This document shows, one piece after another, positions 1 to 8,736 of a stretch of 64,000 nucleotides of DNA. How positions within the stretch are numbered: the first letter of the stretch is position 1; each line of letters begins with the position of its first letter. Location of the stretch: NCBI RefSeq assembly GCF_001404515.1, contig NZ_CXWE01000003.1, positions 434,001 through 498,000 of the forward strand. Reading direction: 5' to 3'. The notes beneath the pieces were generated by a model. It was not told the DNA's origin, made no database searches, and saw nothing but the letters and a program-made list of their open reading frames with translations. Position numbers and translations under genes: made by a program. The DNA is from Roseibium album (lineage in GTDB: Bacteria > Pseudomonadota > Alphaproteobacteria > Rhizobiales > Stappiaceae).

Positions 1-3000
1 CGATGATCTTCCGATCTCTCTTTCTGAGACCAAATTGCATTAAGCATCCGAGGAACAAAAAGAATATTGCTCTTTGCTAATCTGGGTTCTCCAACTGGAA
101 TCCCATCCTCATCAACACGATTTTCCGCCCAATCAATAAACTGCAGCAACCTCAATTGGCGACCGAAAGCAAGACGTAATTCCTTCAACGTCTTGGTTTC
201 TTTTACAACTCCATCCGCCAACCTCGCATTGATCAAAGCATCTACACAGCGCTCAACTTCTATTTTAGAAAAACCTACTCCTGCGACAAGAATTTTCCGA
301 CGAACGTCCGCAACTCTCTCAGATTTCACTAAACCTGAGGTCTCAAGGCCGCAAAGTGTCTCGTGATGCGTCACGATGTTTGATGAGTTGTAGCGGCTTA
401 AAAACCTGTCTTCGATCCAAACCAGCGGTTGTTCCTTACTGCCCGCGTAATGTAGGCATTCCCACAGAGAACCGAGTAGTGCATTTTGCTCCGGATAACT
501 CTGAATATCGCACTTGCTGCGATCTGGTTCTGGCGGCCATGGAATAGATTTCCATTGGTCTACTCTCAACCGCTTTGCCACAAAGGTGTGCAAATTCTCC
601 AATTCACTAAGAAGTTGGGATCTGCGCTCTGATTGACTGACAACATTTCGAAGTTCGGCCACTTGAGCAGAAGTGGTTGTCAATTCGCATACCTGCTGTA
701 CTTCTTCCAGAACGTCACAGCGCATTAGCGACCAAAGCAGTGGCCCTGAAGCGCAAAAGTATTCTTTAGTCGGCCCTTGGATCTCGCCGGGAAGCCGCTC
801 CGCATGAAGATCCTGAAAAAGAGCTTCTTGCTGTGCTTCGGAAAGTAAACCTTCAGAAATAAGTTGCGCCAACATGCGGTCCAAATCTACTGACCGGCTT
901 TCGTTTGAGTGGGGTTTTGGCACGAGAGTCGTATTTCCCGGTAGAAGCGGGATTTTTGAAAGAAAATTGCGTTCAAATTCCCAAAACCTACGGCAATCAT
1001 CTGAATCCAATACAGGTGAATATTTATTCTGGATTTCATTTAGGAAGCCGGGCACACTTCTCGGCAGTATTATCTGGAATGCTTTTTCAAGCTCGGGGAG
1101 AAGTCCAAATCTCATTGCAAAAAGCAACGCTGAAACATCAAGCACCAGCGGATTCTTTCCACTCTCACTCAGCTGAATTTTTCTGGCAGGAAGTCCCGCT
1201 GTCTTATGGAGTGGCGGAAGGAGGGTACCGGTATCCGATTCTGCCCAATGAGGCCCAGAAAACATGACCTCCGCGAACAGACCATAGTCGTTTTCAAATG
1301 CTTGGTGGGCAATCAAACCACCGGACAACCATTTTTCATGAGATTGTTTTGCATGGTCTAGAATGCGCTGCAGCTGCGCAATCACTTCTTCGGCTGAGTC
1401 AAACTGTGTGACATGATCCGAAGAGAAAAATTCTTGAGCTAACGCGCGATACTTATGCGATAAATCGACCCGGAAAGAACCAACCTTTCGCTCAAGTTCC
1501 ATCAAATGGGGCACCGCTAACAGGTCGACTTCATCCTGTGACAAATACCGTTCAGCCGCTATACGTGAGAACTCTGGATCTTTGTCGGAACTAATCTGTG
1601 CAGCGATGAGATAATCGCGCGGCTCTGCGTCGTCAGCATCCACCAACTGCCGAACGAAAGGCAAAGCCTCTTGAGTTTGTCCCAGCGCAACGAGTCTGTG
1701 AATTATGTTGCGCTGAATTTCAGCGTTCGGTGCCCGCCGATTTAGATCAACCAGCTGGCTTAAAGACCGGCCACCCTGACCGCTTTGATCAAGAGCCCGT
1801 GCCTTTAAATACTCCATATTTGGCGGGAGCTCACGGTCATATTGAATAGGAATTGAAGCATCAATGATCTCAATGCATCGATCTGGATCATTACACTCGA
1901 GCGCTGCTAAAGCCGCTAAATGGTGAAGCCTCGGAATTTGAAACTTGAGGAGTTGCTCCTGAGCTTCATTTAAGAATACCCAGGCATTACCGGACGCTAA
2001 AACTTCGGCATAAATCAACCATGCCTCAGCGTTATCTCCCTTTGGCCGAAATTCCGCTGCATAGGTTTTTGCGGCGTCTATGTCACCATTTGAAATTTGG
2101 GCTCTTAAATCATTTCCGCGACTGTTAAAAATCTCTAGCCATTGGGTTAGAAATTCTTGTTCTTCTGGAAATTTGCCTATGTGCTTCTCAATTATATGGG
2201 CGCTATTAGCCCTGCCCTTTTGATCATCCTCATTGAGAATTGCACGAACAACAAGGTGTGCCGATGTCCCTCGCCCGAGCCTAACTTCATCCTCGAGGTA
2301 CTTACGGAGTCGTCCAATTGGAAGATCGACATAAATCGCATCAGCCCAAGCAATATGTAGCGGGTCTGGCTTAGAACGCTGAACAAGTTCTTCGGTAAAC
2401 TTTATGGCATGATTCCGTTCACCGCGAACTCCAACCATTAATGCGAGCTTCCAAGTCTCACTGTCTTGTTTTTGGCCGCCAGAACATCGATGGATCAAAC
2501 GCTCCGCTACATCAATTGCACTACGGAGATGTTCCTGAGCTTCGTGAGTTTGAATAATCAGCGCCGGATTGAAGGGACTTGGAACCTGGCCGACGGTAGC
2601 ATCAAAAGAAGCTACCATGGCACTTCTCAAGCATGCGTGCATGTAGGCTAGCGCTGCGCTATAGCTCTTCGGAGAAAGACTCAAAGCCTCTTGCGCGCAA
2701 ACAAGAGCTGTTTCAGAATCGTTGCGTCGAGAAGCAACAAGTGAAAGCAGTCTGAGTGTTTCAGAACTTTCCGGCGCAGATTGAATAACATCCTCGGCAC
2801 TATCCAAGTCGCCAATCTCAATCAGCAGTGCTGCCTTGATATGGAGTTCCTCAGGTTCGCTGCTCTCATTCAAAATTTGCAGCGCATTATCTACCCCATC
2901 ACGATGGTATGAAATGAGTGCTGGAAGCACATTATTCGGAGGCTGCTCGTAGGATATTGATTTATTTAAAAAAGCCTGCGCCTTATCGTGATCTCGATCG

Positions 3001-3818
3001 TCTAGTACCAAGGAAGCCCTTAAACGCCATATTCGCGCTTTGATAGCCGCCGGAATGTCCTTCCAGTCAGTCGATTGATCATCGATAGTATCTAAGTAAT
3101 TTTGAAGAGGCTCGCTATCGCCGTATCGGCGGGCCTGGATGTGAATCTCCAAAAGGTCGGCAACACTCTTGGAAGCTTGTTTCTTGAGGCCCTCAATCTG
3201 CTCATCTGTGAGATTATTTCCAGACAAACCAATCTGAGAGCTGCCAGAACCAACCTCAAGGTATTGGACAAACCTATCTGGATAGATACGGGCAGACCAT
3301 GCTAGTTCAAAAAATTCTTGTACCAGCTCTGGATCTTTTTTTGCGATTTCGTGGAGGTCTTTATTCAGCCACGGAACAAACTCAATTCCCAATGACTTTA
3401 GAAGCTTATGCTGTTCGCGAATTGCGTCATTTATACTATCGCTGTTGCCATCCTTCGTTATTGCGAGAATGAACCGCTTTACCTTTTTCCCTTTCCAGTG
3501 ACCATCAAGATGTTTAGTAAAATCTTCAACCCAGTCGGCAATTGAAGCTCCCGTAACCGACGTGTCGTGATAGCATTTCGCGGATAGAACAGTCTCAGGG
3601 TATCCCGCAGTAGTGAAGCACTCTACATCAATGCCAAATTGTCCCAGCCCCCTTTTTCGCTTTAGCTCATAGCGATCGTATTGAGAGTATCTTACCCTGC
3701 ATAACCAACGACAACATTCTTCAAAAGGAGTTTCAGTTAGCTCATAGAACGGCAGTGTTTCATTCTTAAACTTTGCCGGCAGCGCAGACTGCTTTTTGGG
3801 TCGTACTTTTCTCGCCAT
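1..3818 (-). CDS. Nuclease-TPR-PIN-like giant protein, 3' end outside window
   Basis: One uninterrupted frame runs from an ATG at 3818 leftwards to base 1 without a stop, giving at least 1272 residues; the C terminus lies outside the window. Residues 30-150 resemble a PD-(D/E)XK restriction-type (Mrr-like) domain: an early helix with E33/E34, then G62-I-D64 and S79-A-K81, so the usual D/E/Q two residues before the lysine is a serine. Residues of about 200-870 are helical repeats of TPR type. Residues 890-960 look like the start of a PIN nuclease fold (V-L-D894-V-S-A, then N-E928-I), with a later W1134-I-E1136-D1137 motif. No membrane segment is seen. The gene is A+T-rich compared with the genes right of 5.6 kb and lies beside an integrase. 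A defence effector role is inference; the frame itself is certain. Confidence 0.85.
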   Translation of the reverse strand, partial: MARKVRPKKQSALPAKFKNETLPFYELTETPFEECCRWLCRVRYSQYDRYELKRKRGLGQFGIDVECFTTAGYPETVLSAKCYHDTSVTGASIADWVEDFTKHLDGHWKGKKVKRFILAITKDGNSDSINDAIREQHKLLKSLGIEFVPWLNKDLHEIAKKDPELVQEFFELAWSARIYPDRFVQYLEVGSGSSQIGLSGNNLTDEQIEGLKKQASKSVADLLEIHIQARRYGDSEPLQNYLDTIDDQSTDWKDIPAAIKARIWRLRASLVLDDRDHDKAQAFLNKSISYEQPPNNVLPALISYHRDGVDNALQILNESSEPEELHIKAALLIEIGDLDSAEDVIQSAPESSETLRLLSLVASRRNDSETALVCAQEALSLSPKSYSAALAYMHACLRSAMVASFDATVGQVPSPFNPALIIQTHEAQEHLRSAIDVAERLIHRCSGGQKQDSETWKLALMVGVRGERNHAIKFTEELVQRSKPDPLHIAWADAIYVDLPIGRLRKYLEDEVRLGRGTSAHLVVRAILNEDDQKGRANSAHIIEKHIGKFPEEQEFLTQWLEIFNSRGNDLRAQISNGDIDAAKTYAAEFRPKGDNAEAWLIYAEVLASGNAWVFLNEAQEQLLKFQIPRLHHLAALAALECNDPDRCIEIIDASIPIQYDRELPPNMEYLKARALDQSGQGGRSLSQLVDLNRRAPNAEIQRNIIHRLVALGQTQEALPFVRQLVDADDAEPRDYLIAAQISSDKDPEFSRIAAERYLSQDEVDLLAVPHLMELERKVGSFRVDLSHKYRALAQEFFSSDHVTQFDSAEEVIAQLQRILDHAKQSHEKWLSGGLIAHQAFENDYGLFAEVMFSGPHWAESDTGTLLPPLHKTAGLPARKIQLSESGKNPLVLDVSALLFAMRFGLLPELEKAFQIILPRSVPGFLNEIQNKYSPVLDSDDCRRFWEFERNFLSKIPLLPGNTTLVPKPHSNESRSVDLDRMLAQLISEGLLSEAQQEALFQDLHAERLPGEIQGPTKEYFCASGPLLWSLMRCDVLEEVQQVCELTTTSAQVAELRNVVSQSERRSQLLSELENLHTFVAKRLRVDQWKSIPWPPEPDRSKCDIQSYPEQNALLGSLWECLHYAGSKEQPLVWIEDRFLSRYNSSNIVTHHETLCGLETSGLVKSERVADVRRKILVAGVGFSKIEVERCVDALINARLADGVVKETKTLKELRLAFGRQLRLLQFIDWAENRVDEDGIPVGEPRLAKSNILFVPRMLNAIWSQKERSEDH

Positions 3819-4117
3819 CACACCCAATATGAACCAGTCTAGACACAGTAGACAAGCAACTTGTTCCCGTTTCGTTCAAATACTCCAAGAAATCCACATC
3901 GAAACCACTCGCAGGCCTAACAAACTAGGCCCAACTCAAACTTGTTAAGTCGTTTTGTTGGCCGAATTCATCAGAAATCAATCGCATCTTTTCAACTTAT
4001 CTTACCGGCAGCACTGCTGCCGCGATGAAGACCTGCCGGAACTGGTTGCGGGTAAGCGGACCTTTGTGTAGGCGCGAACCAAATTTGTGATTGCTAAGTA
4101 CGATTTTCACCGGTTAG
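3819..4117. other. Intergenic region between integrase and nuclease-TPR gene
   Basis: No sizeable gene. The promoter of the nuclease-TPR gene should lie here, but I cannot place one securely. Two short inverted repeats are visible, gcct-N8-aggc near 3918-3931 and ggcagc-N3-gctgcc near 4008-4022. On the minus strand, eight bases past the integrase stop, a GTG at 4110 opens a 37-codon frame ending at 3997 (begins MKIVLSNHKFGSRL). It could be a small gene or a relic of a larger one. Confidence 0.5.
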
Positions 4118-5338
4118 TCATTCTGTCTCCGCACCCATCATCTTCTCCAACGACAAACCGATCGCATCTGACGCACGTCTCGCCGGGTCGTCAGCTATAT
4201 GCGCGTAACGTTGCGTCGTCATCGATGAAGCATGCCCAAGCAGCTTGCCAACAATTGGCAGGCCAAATCCGGCCATCGCCCCGACACTGGCTTGGGTGTG
4301 CCGGAGATCATGCAATCTGACATCTTCGAGTTCGGCGCTCGTGCGAATGTGGGTCCAGGGTCGTTTAAGATCATGCCTCGGTTGATCGGGAATGTCGCCA
4401 GAGATGACATATCGATCAGTGCGCTCCATGGATTCAAGGATGGCGATCGCGGACCGGTTCAAGATCACTGTTTTCCGGCCGGTCTTGGAATCGGGAAGAA
4501 ACAATAGCCCGCGCCCGATATCCACTTTCTTCCATTGCAGATGAAGGATTTCCCGAAGTCGGCACCCAGTCATCAGCAACAGGCGAATGGCATTGGTGAC
4601 GTGCAAGGGATAGATGATCGATTGGTTGCCTTTCGCAACGTGTTTGCGCCTGTAGCCAGTGACTTTGATGGTCCAGGGCAACCCTTTGGTCTCTGCTAGG
4701 ACAAGGGTGCTGCCTAACCTCGCCAGCTCTTCGTCGCTGAGGTAGCGTTGGCGCCCTTGCTCCTTAAATCGCTTGACGGCCCGGGTTGGATTGAAGGCCT
4801 CCGGGACGCAGCCATTGTCAGCCCCCCAACTGAACACACTGCCAAGATAGGCAATGACCCTGTTGGCGTTAAACGGTTGCTCCACGAGACTGATGTGGAT
4901 CTTGTTTAAGTCCTTTGTGGTGATAGCCTCGGCTGGACGCTTTCCAAGTACCGGCAGCACGTGTTTGTTCAGAGCTGACTTGTAGTTCGTCAGGCTTGCT
5001 GCCTTCAGTTTTGGACCGTGTCCCTCAACAAAAAGCTCCACCAGTTTCGAAAGCGTCACGGCCTTGCGCTTGGCGTCCCGTTCCTCCGCAGGGTCTTCTC
5101 CGAGGGTCACATTAGCCAGCACCTTCTTGGCAGCGCTACGGGCTTCCTCGGCTGTCAATGTTCCAACATTGCCTAGCTTCACCTGCCGTCGGATGTTACC
5201 ATTTCGGTACCGACATACGAATGTCTTGCGACCGCTGGCGCCGACCCTGATACCGAACCCGCTGATCGCGTCGTCCCAGACGAAGTAACGCTCGTCTTTG
5301 GGTGCCAGGGCATCAACACTGCGTTTTGAAATCTTCAA
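4118..5338 (-). CDS. Tyrosine recombinase (island integrase)
   Basis: 406-residue phage/island-type integrase. The N terminus (residues 1-90) is the Arm/DUF4102-like domain seen in integrases that target tRNA genes. The core-binding domain spans about 95-185 and the catalytic domain follows. The catalytic set is complete: R260 (in TGCRLREIL), K285, H343-x-x-R346, H369 and nucleophile Y378 (QRYAHI). The frame opens at a TTG (5338) preceded by GAGG about nine bases upstream; no better ATG is present. It lies 185 bp from the tRNA-half repeat at 5524-5568 and reads away from it into the island, as expected for the enzyme that inserted the element. It appears intact, so excision may still be possible. 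Confidence 0.93.
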   Translation of the reverse strand: MKISKRSVDALAPKDERYFVWDDAISGFGIRVGASGRKTFVCRYRNGNIRRQVKLGNVGTLTAEEARSAAKKVLANVTLGEDPAEERDAKRKAVTLSKLVELFVEGHGPKLKAASLTNYKSALNKHVLPVLGKRPAEAITTKDLNKIHISLVEQPFNANRVIAYLGSVFSWGADNGCVPEAFNPTRAVKRFKEQGRQRYLSDEELARLGSTLVLAETKGLPWTIKVTGYRRKHVAKGNQSIIYPLHVTNAIRLLLMTGCRLREILHLQWKKVDIGRGLLFLPDSKTGRKTVILNRSAIAILESMERTDRYVISGDIPDQPRHDLKRPWTHIRTSAELEDVRLHDLRHTQASVGAMAGFGLPIVGKLLGHASSMTTQRYAHIADDPARRASDAIGLSLEKMMGAETE

Positions 5339-5523
5339 TTAGGGCCGCCTCAAAATGGTCTCTGCGCTCTGTCTGGCCTCCAAGTGGCGTCCATATGGCG
5401 TCCAAGTGCAAGCAAATTGGTGGAAGTGTCGTCCAAAACAGTCAGGGAAAAAGATCAACAAATACAATTAGATACGAAACATAATCCGGTTTCAAGAAAT
5501 TTGAGAAAACGCTATAAATCCAT

Positions 5524-5568
5524 TTCCTAATCTGAGGGTCACAGGTTCGAATCCTGTCGGGGTCACCA
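5524..5568 (+). repeat. Attachment-site scar: 3' half of a tRNA gene, probably tRNA-Arg(CCU)
   Basis: From CCT (5526-5528, anticodon position) the sequence follows tRNA geometry: anticodon-stem 3' strand TCTGA, a variable loop, T stem ACAGG/CCTGT closing TTCGAAT, acceptor strand CGGGGTC, discriminator A and CCA. Upstream of it there is no matching 5' half: TCAGA is absent and no D arm is seen. This is therefore not a functional tRNA but the 3' repeat left when an integrase recombined into a tRNA gene. The intact copy should lie at the other end of the island, left of the window. Identity as Arg(CCU) comes from the anticodon read-out. Confidence 0.8.
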
Positions 5569-5708
5569 GTTTCATAATATTTGCAGATACTTGAAAATCG
5601 CTCCTGCGCTGCATCATGTGCAGTGTCGGACACCGGACCGCGAACTTGTCCTGTGTCACGATTGGTTGACAACCCGGATTTCAAGTCTTGAGGGAGCTGC
5701 TTGGCGGT

Positions 5709-6950
5709 CTATTTGCCAAGCTCGATCAGCGCCTGCAGAAACAGGTTTGCACCCCTTTCGATGTCGACCCAGTCGCTGTGCTCACCCGGAGAATGGCTGA
5801 TTCCATTGCGGCTTGGCACGAAAATCAACCCGGAAGGACAGATGCTCTGCATGGTTTGCGCATCGTGACCGGCACCTGAAGGCATCCGCTTGGTCGCAAG
5901 TCCCATGTTTCCCGCCAGGGTTTCCAGCCGGTTCGCAAGGTCTGCATCAAGTTGTACCGGCGGCAGCCAGCTTCGCTCGGCAGACTTCAGGCTCAGCCCC
6001 GACTTGCGGGCCACATCGAGGGCTCGGTCGTGAACCATGTCACGTAACATCCCCATGACGCTTTCAGATGTGTCACGAAGGATGACGGAAAAGTGGGCCT
6101 TGCCAGGAATTGTATGCGGCTGATTTGGTTCCAGGACAACGTGCCCGATTGTGATGCGGGTCTGGTCGGTTCCGGCCTGCTTGATGATCTGCGGGATCTG
6201 GTGCGCCAGTTCCGCAAGGCCTGCAAAGGCATCGGAACGCATCGACATCGGTGTTGTTCCCGAATGATTGGCAATGCCGTTGAACGTGTATTCAAGGTAA
6301 CAGACGCCGGATACCTGGTCTGAAATTCCAACCGATACCTGGTCCTGCTCAAGGACAGGGCCCTGTTCGATGTGGAGTTCAAGAAACGCCCTGATCGTCC
6401 CAGCCGGTCTTGCCGCGGATAAGATGGCGCGAGGATCAAGGCCCTGCAACGTCATCGCATCTACCAGTCGGACGCCGTCTGCATCCCTGGCCCGGGCGAT
6501 CCAGTCAGCAGTGGCCAGGCCCGCGATCGCCTGTGATCCCAACATGCCGCCAAACCGCCCTTCTTCCTCCGAGGTCGCCAAAACTTCGATTGCAGTGGCC
6601 GGTTCGAAACCGGCGTCCTTCAGTGTCCGGACACATTCCAGGGCAACGCAGACACCGAGCGATCCGTCAAATGCACCACCGTTCGGCACAGTGTCCAGAT
6701 GCGACCCTGCCAGGATGCAAGGCCCGTCGTCGGGGCCGTAACGACCGAAGAGATTGCCCGCACCGTCGGACCAGACCCTCAGGCCGTCTTTCCGCATTTC
6801 ATCTCCGAACCATGCCCGGCAGGCCAGGTCCTCGTCTGAAAAACCCGGGCGGTTGAATCCGCCGGTTTCAACATCGAACCCGAACCGGTTCACACCATCG
6901 AGCAGGGTCTTGAGGCGGTCCGGACGAATGCTGGGCCCTTGGTGCGGCAT
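5709..6950 (-). CDS. M20-family Zn amidohydrolase (N-carbamoyl-amino acid / allantoate amidohydrolase type)
   Basis: 413 residues from the ATG at 6950, which has AGGGAG nine bases upstream; a longer frame to 7049 is rejected because its extra N terminus is A+T-rich and has no ribosome site. The M20 dimetal ligands are all visible: GSHLDTV, FDGSLG, EEEGRFGG, ELHIEQGP and ISHSPGEH. NHSGTTPM and the GAGHDAQ motif are typical of the hydantoinase/allantoate branch. Members cleave N-carbamoyl or ureido groups from amino acids or allantoate. The exact substrate cannot be read from sequence. It diverges from a peptide-type ABC importer and probably processes what that transporter brings in. Confidence 0.88.
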   Translation of the reverse strand: MPHQGPSIRPDRLKTLLDGVNRFGFDVETGGFNRPGFSDEDLACRAWFGDEMRKDGLRVWSDGAGNLFGRYGPDDGPCILAGSHLDTVPNGGAFDGSLGVCVALECVRTLKDAGFEPATAIEVLATSEEEGRFGGMLGSQAIAGLATADWIARARDADGVRLVDAMTLQGLDPRAILSAARPAGTIRAFLELHIEQGPVLEQDQVSVGISDQVSGVCYLEYTFNGIANHSGTTPMSMRSDAFAGLAELAHQIPQIIKQAGTDQTRITIGHVVLEPNQPHTIPGKAHFSVILRDTSESVMGMLRDMVHDRALDVARKSGLSLKSAERSWLPPVQLDADLANRLETLAGNMGLATKRMPSGAGHDAQTMQSICPSGLIFVPSRNGISHSPGEHSDWVDIERGANLFLQALIELGK

Positions 6951-7047
6951 TCGGATTTCTCCCTGATTTACAGCGCTTAAGCCTTGTTTTCCCCGGTATG
7001 TCAGTCCCCGGATGAAAATTAATATGAAATAATTATTGCGAATATGC

Positions 7048-7065
7048 AATTAATCATGATTAATT
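7048..7065. promoter_or_regulatory. Perfect 18-bp palindrome, candidate operator
   Basis: AATTAATCATGATTAATT is a perfect inverted repeat in the 143-bp divergent region between the amidohydrolase (start 6950) and the ABC binding-protein gene (start 7094). Its site and symmetry suit a dimeric repressor. The nearest candidate is the FadR-family protein encoded at the end of the same importer operon (12660-13451). That pairing is inference. Confidence 0.55.
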
Positions 7066-7093
7066 AGATGAAGACACAAAGAGGGGAATGGTC

Positions 7094-8653
7094 ATGAAAA
7101 AGATTTTAGCTGCGGCAGTTGCCTCGGCCTTTTTTGCATTTGCGCCTCAGACACAAGCGCAAACTCCACCCAATGTTCTGGTTGTCGGTCAGATCGCGGA
7201 ACCGAAATCGCTGGACCCCCAGGCCGTAACGGCGGTCAACGACTTCCGTATCCTCGTCAATCTCTATGACGGTCTGACGCGCTACAAGGACGGTACGCTG
7301 GAAGTCGAACCTTCACTTGCCGAAAGCTGGACGATCTCCGAAGACGGCAAGGCCTATACCTTCAAACTGCGCGATGGCATCACCTTCCACGACGGCACAC
7401 CGTTCAACGCCGAGGCAGTGAAGTTCAATTTCGACCGAATGCTGGATGAAGAACACCCATACCACGACACAGGCCCTTTCCCCTTGTCGTTTTTCTTCTC
7501 CGCGGTTGAAGACGTGATCGCGGAAGACGACACCACTGTAACCTTCAAGCTGAATGCGCCCTATGCGCCGTTCCTGTCCAATCTCGCCTACCCGACCGGC
7601 CTGATCGTTTCTCCGGAAGCGGTCAGGAAACACGGCAAGGATTTTGGTCGGAACCCATCGGGCACCGGCGCCTACAAGTTCGGTGAATGGGAAGCAAATG
7701 CGAAGGTCGTGGCGGTCAGGAACGAAGACTACTGGGACGGCGCCCCGGCCCTGGAAGCCCTGATCTACCGCCCGATCACGGATGCCAATACGCGGATCGC
7801 CGAAATGCTGTCCGGTGGACTGGATGTCATGGTTGAAGTTCCGCCCGACAGTTTGCAGCAATTCAAGTCGGACGCGGGTTTCAGTGTTCTTGAGCAGGCC
7901 GGTCCTCACGTCTGGTTCCTGATCCTGAATGCCAGGGAGGCTCCGTTCGATACCAGGGCAGCCCGGCAAGCCGCCAATTATGCAATCAACAAGACCGCGC
8001 TCGTTGACAACATTCTTCAAGGCACGGCAGACGTCGCCGCCGGCCCGACGCCTCCGGCCTTCGCCTGGGCGTATAACGAAAGCCTCGAGCCCTATCCATA
8101 TGATCCGGAAAAGGCGAAGGAACTGCTGAAAGAAGCAGGCTACAACGGCGAGGAAATCACCTTCTACGTCACCGAAGGCGGTTCCGGCATGCTGGATCCC
8201 GTTGCTATGGGCACGGCAATCCAGGCAGATCTTCAGGCCGTCGGCATGAACGTCAACATCGAAACCTATGAATGGAACACCTTTCTGGGCAAGGTGAATC
8301 CCGGCCTTGAGGGCAAGGCAGCCATGGCTGAAATGGCCTGGATGACCAATGACCCGGACACGCTGCCGTTTCTGGCTCTTCGCACGGAAGCATTTCCCGA
8401 CAAGGGCGGTTTCAACTCCGGATATTATTCCAATGCAAAGGTCGACGAACTTCTGGACAAGGCCCGTCAGGTGACCGATCAGAACGAACGCGCCGCTCTT
8501 TACAAGGAAATGCAGGAAATCGTCAGGGAAGACGCTCCCTGGGTTTTCGTTGCCAACTGGAAACAGAACGCTGTCACCAGGGCGTCCGTCGAAGACTTCA
8601 AGCTGCAACCGTCCTTTTTCCTGATGTTGCAGGACGTCAAGAAGCCGCAGTAA
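7094..8653 (+). CDS. ABC transporter substrate-binding protein, peptide/SBP family 5
   Basis: 519-residue periplasmic solute-binding protein. The start is set at ATG 7094 because GAGGGG (7081-7086) stands seven bases before it, whereas the ATG at 7088 is only one base away. A Sec signal peptide is clear (MKKILAAAVASAFFAFAPQT, cleavage near residue 24). The body has the SBP_bac_5 pattern: an LDPQAVTA opening, LYDGLTRY, LAESWTISEDGKAYTFKLRDG and later YNPEKAKELL-like DPEKAKELLKEAGY. The family binds di- and oligopeptides, nickel, glutathione or opines. It is the first gene of a five-gene operon opposite an amidohydrolase, so a small N-acyl or ureido compound or peptide is plausible. Confidence 0.93.
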   Translation: MKKILAAAVASAFFAFAPQTQAQTPPNVLVVGQIAEPKSLDPQAVTAVNDFRILVNLYDGLTRYKDGTLEVEPSLAESWTISEDGKAYTFKLRDGITFHDGTPFNAEAVKFNFDRMLDEEHPYHDTGPFPLSFFFSAVEDVIAEDDTTVTFKLNAPYAPFLSNLAYPTGLIVSPEAVRKHGKDFGRNPSGTGAYKFGEWEANAKVVAVRNEDYWDGAPALEALIYRPITDANTRIAEMLSGGLDVMVEVPPDSLQQFKSDAGFSVLEQAGPHVWFLILNAREAPFDTRAARQAANYAINKTALVDNILQGTADVAAGPTPPAFAWAYNESLEPYPYDPEKAKELLKEAGYNGEEITFYVTEGGSGMLDPVAMGTAIQADLQAVGMNVNIETYEWNTFLGKVNPGLEGKAAMAEMAWMTNDPDTLPFLALRTEAFPDKGGFNSGYYSNAKVDELLDKARQVTDQNERAALYKEMQEIVREDAPWVFVANWKQNAVTRASVEDFKLQPSFFLMLQDVKKPQ

Positions 8654-8659
8654 ACAGGA

Positions 8660-8697
8660 GATTGTCCCGGCGCGAACGAAAAGCCGCCGGGACAATC
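8660..8697 (+). promoter_or_regulatory. Intercistronic hairpin after the binding-protein gene
   Basis: GATTGTCCCGGCG (8660-8672) pairs perfectly with CGCCGGGACAATC (8685-8697) round a 12-base loop, seven bases after the binding-protein stop. No T-run follows, so it is probably an mRNA-end stabiliser or partial attenuator. Such an element would keep the binding protein more abundant than the membrane parts encoded next. Confidence 0.7.
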
Positions 8698-8736
8698 GTG
8701 TTCATCTCAGTTCCGGCATGCTAGGGAGCAAGAGCA

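Noticed and set aside
5442-5684. Minus-strand frame of 80 codons containing RIRTCDPQIRK
   Set aside because: This is the well-known false protein produced by reading antisense through a tRNA 3' end; it spans the att repeat and has no family.
7313-8695. Minus-strand frame of 460 codons
   Set aside because: Lies opposite the clear binding-protein gene; Cys/His-rich, low-quality composition typical of antisense of a high-G+C gene.
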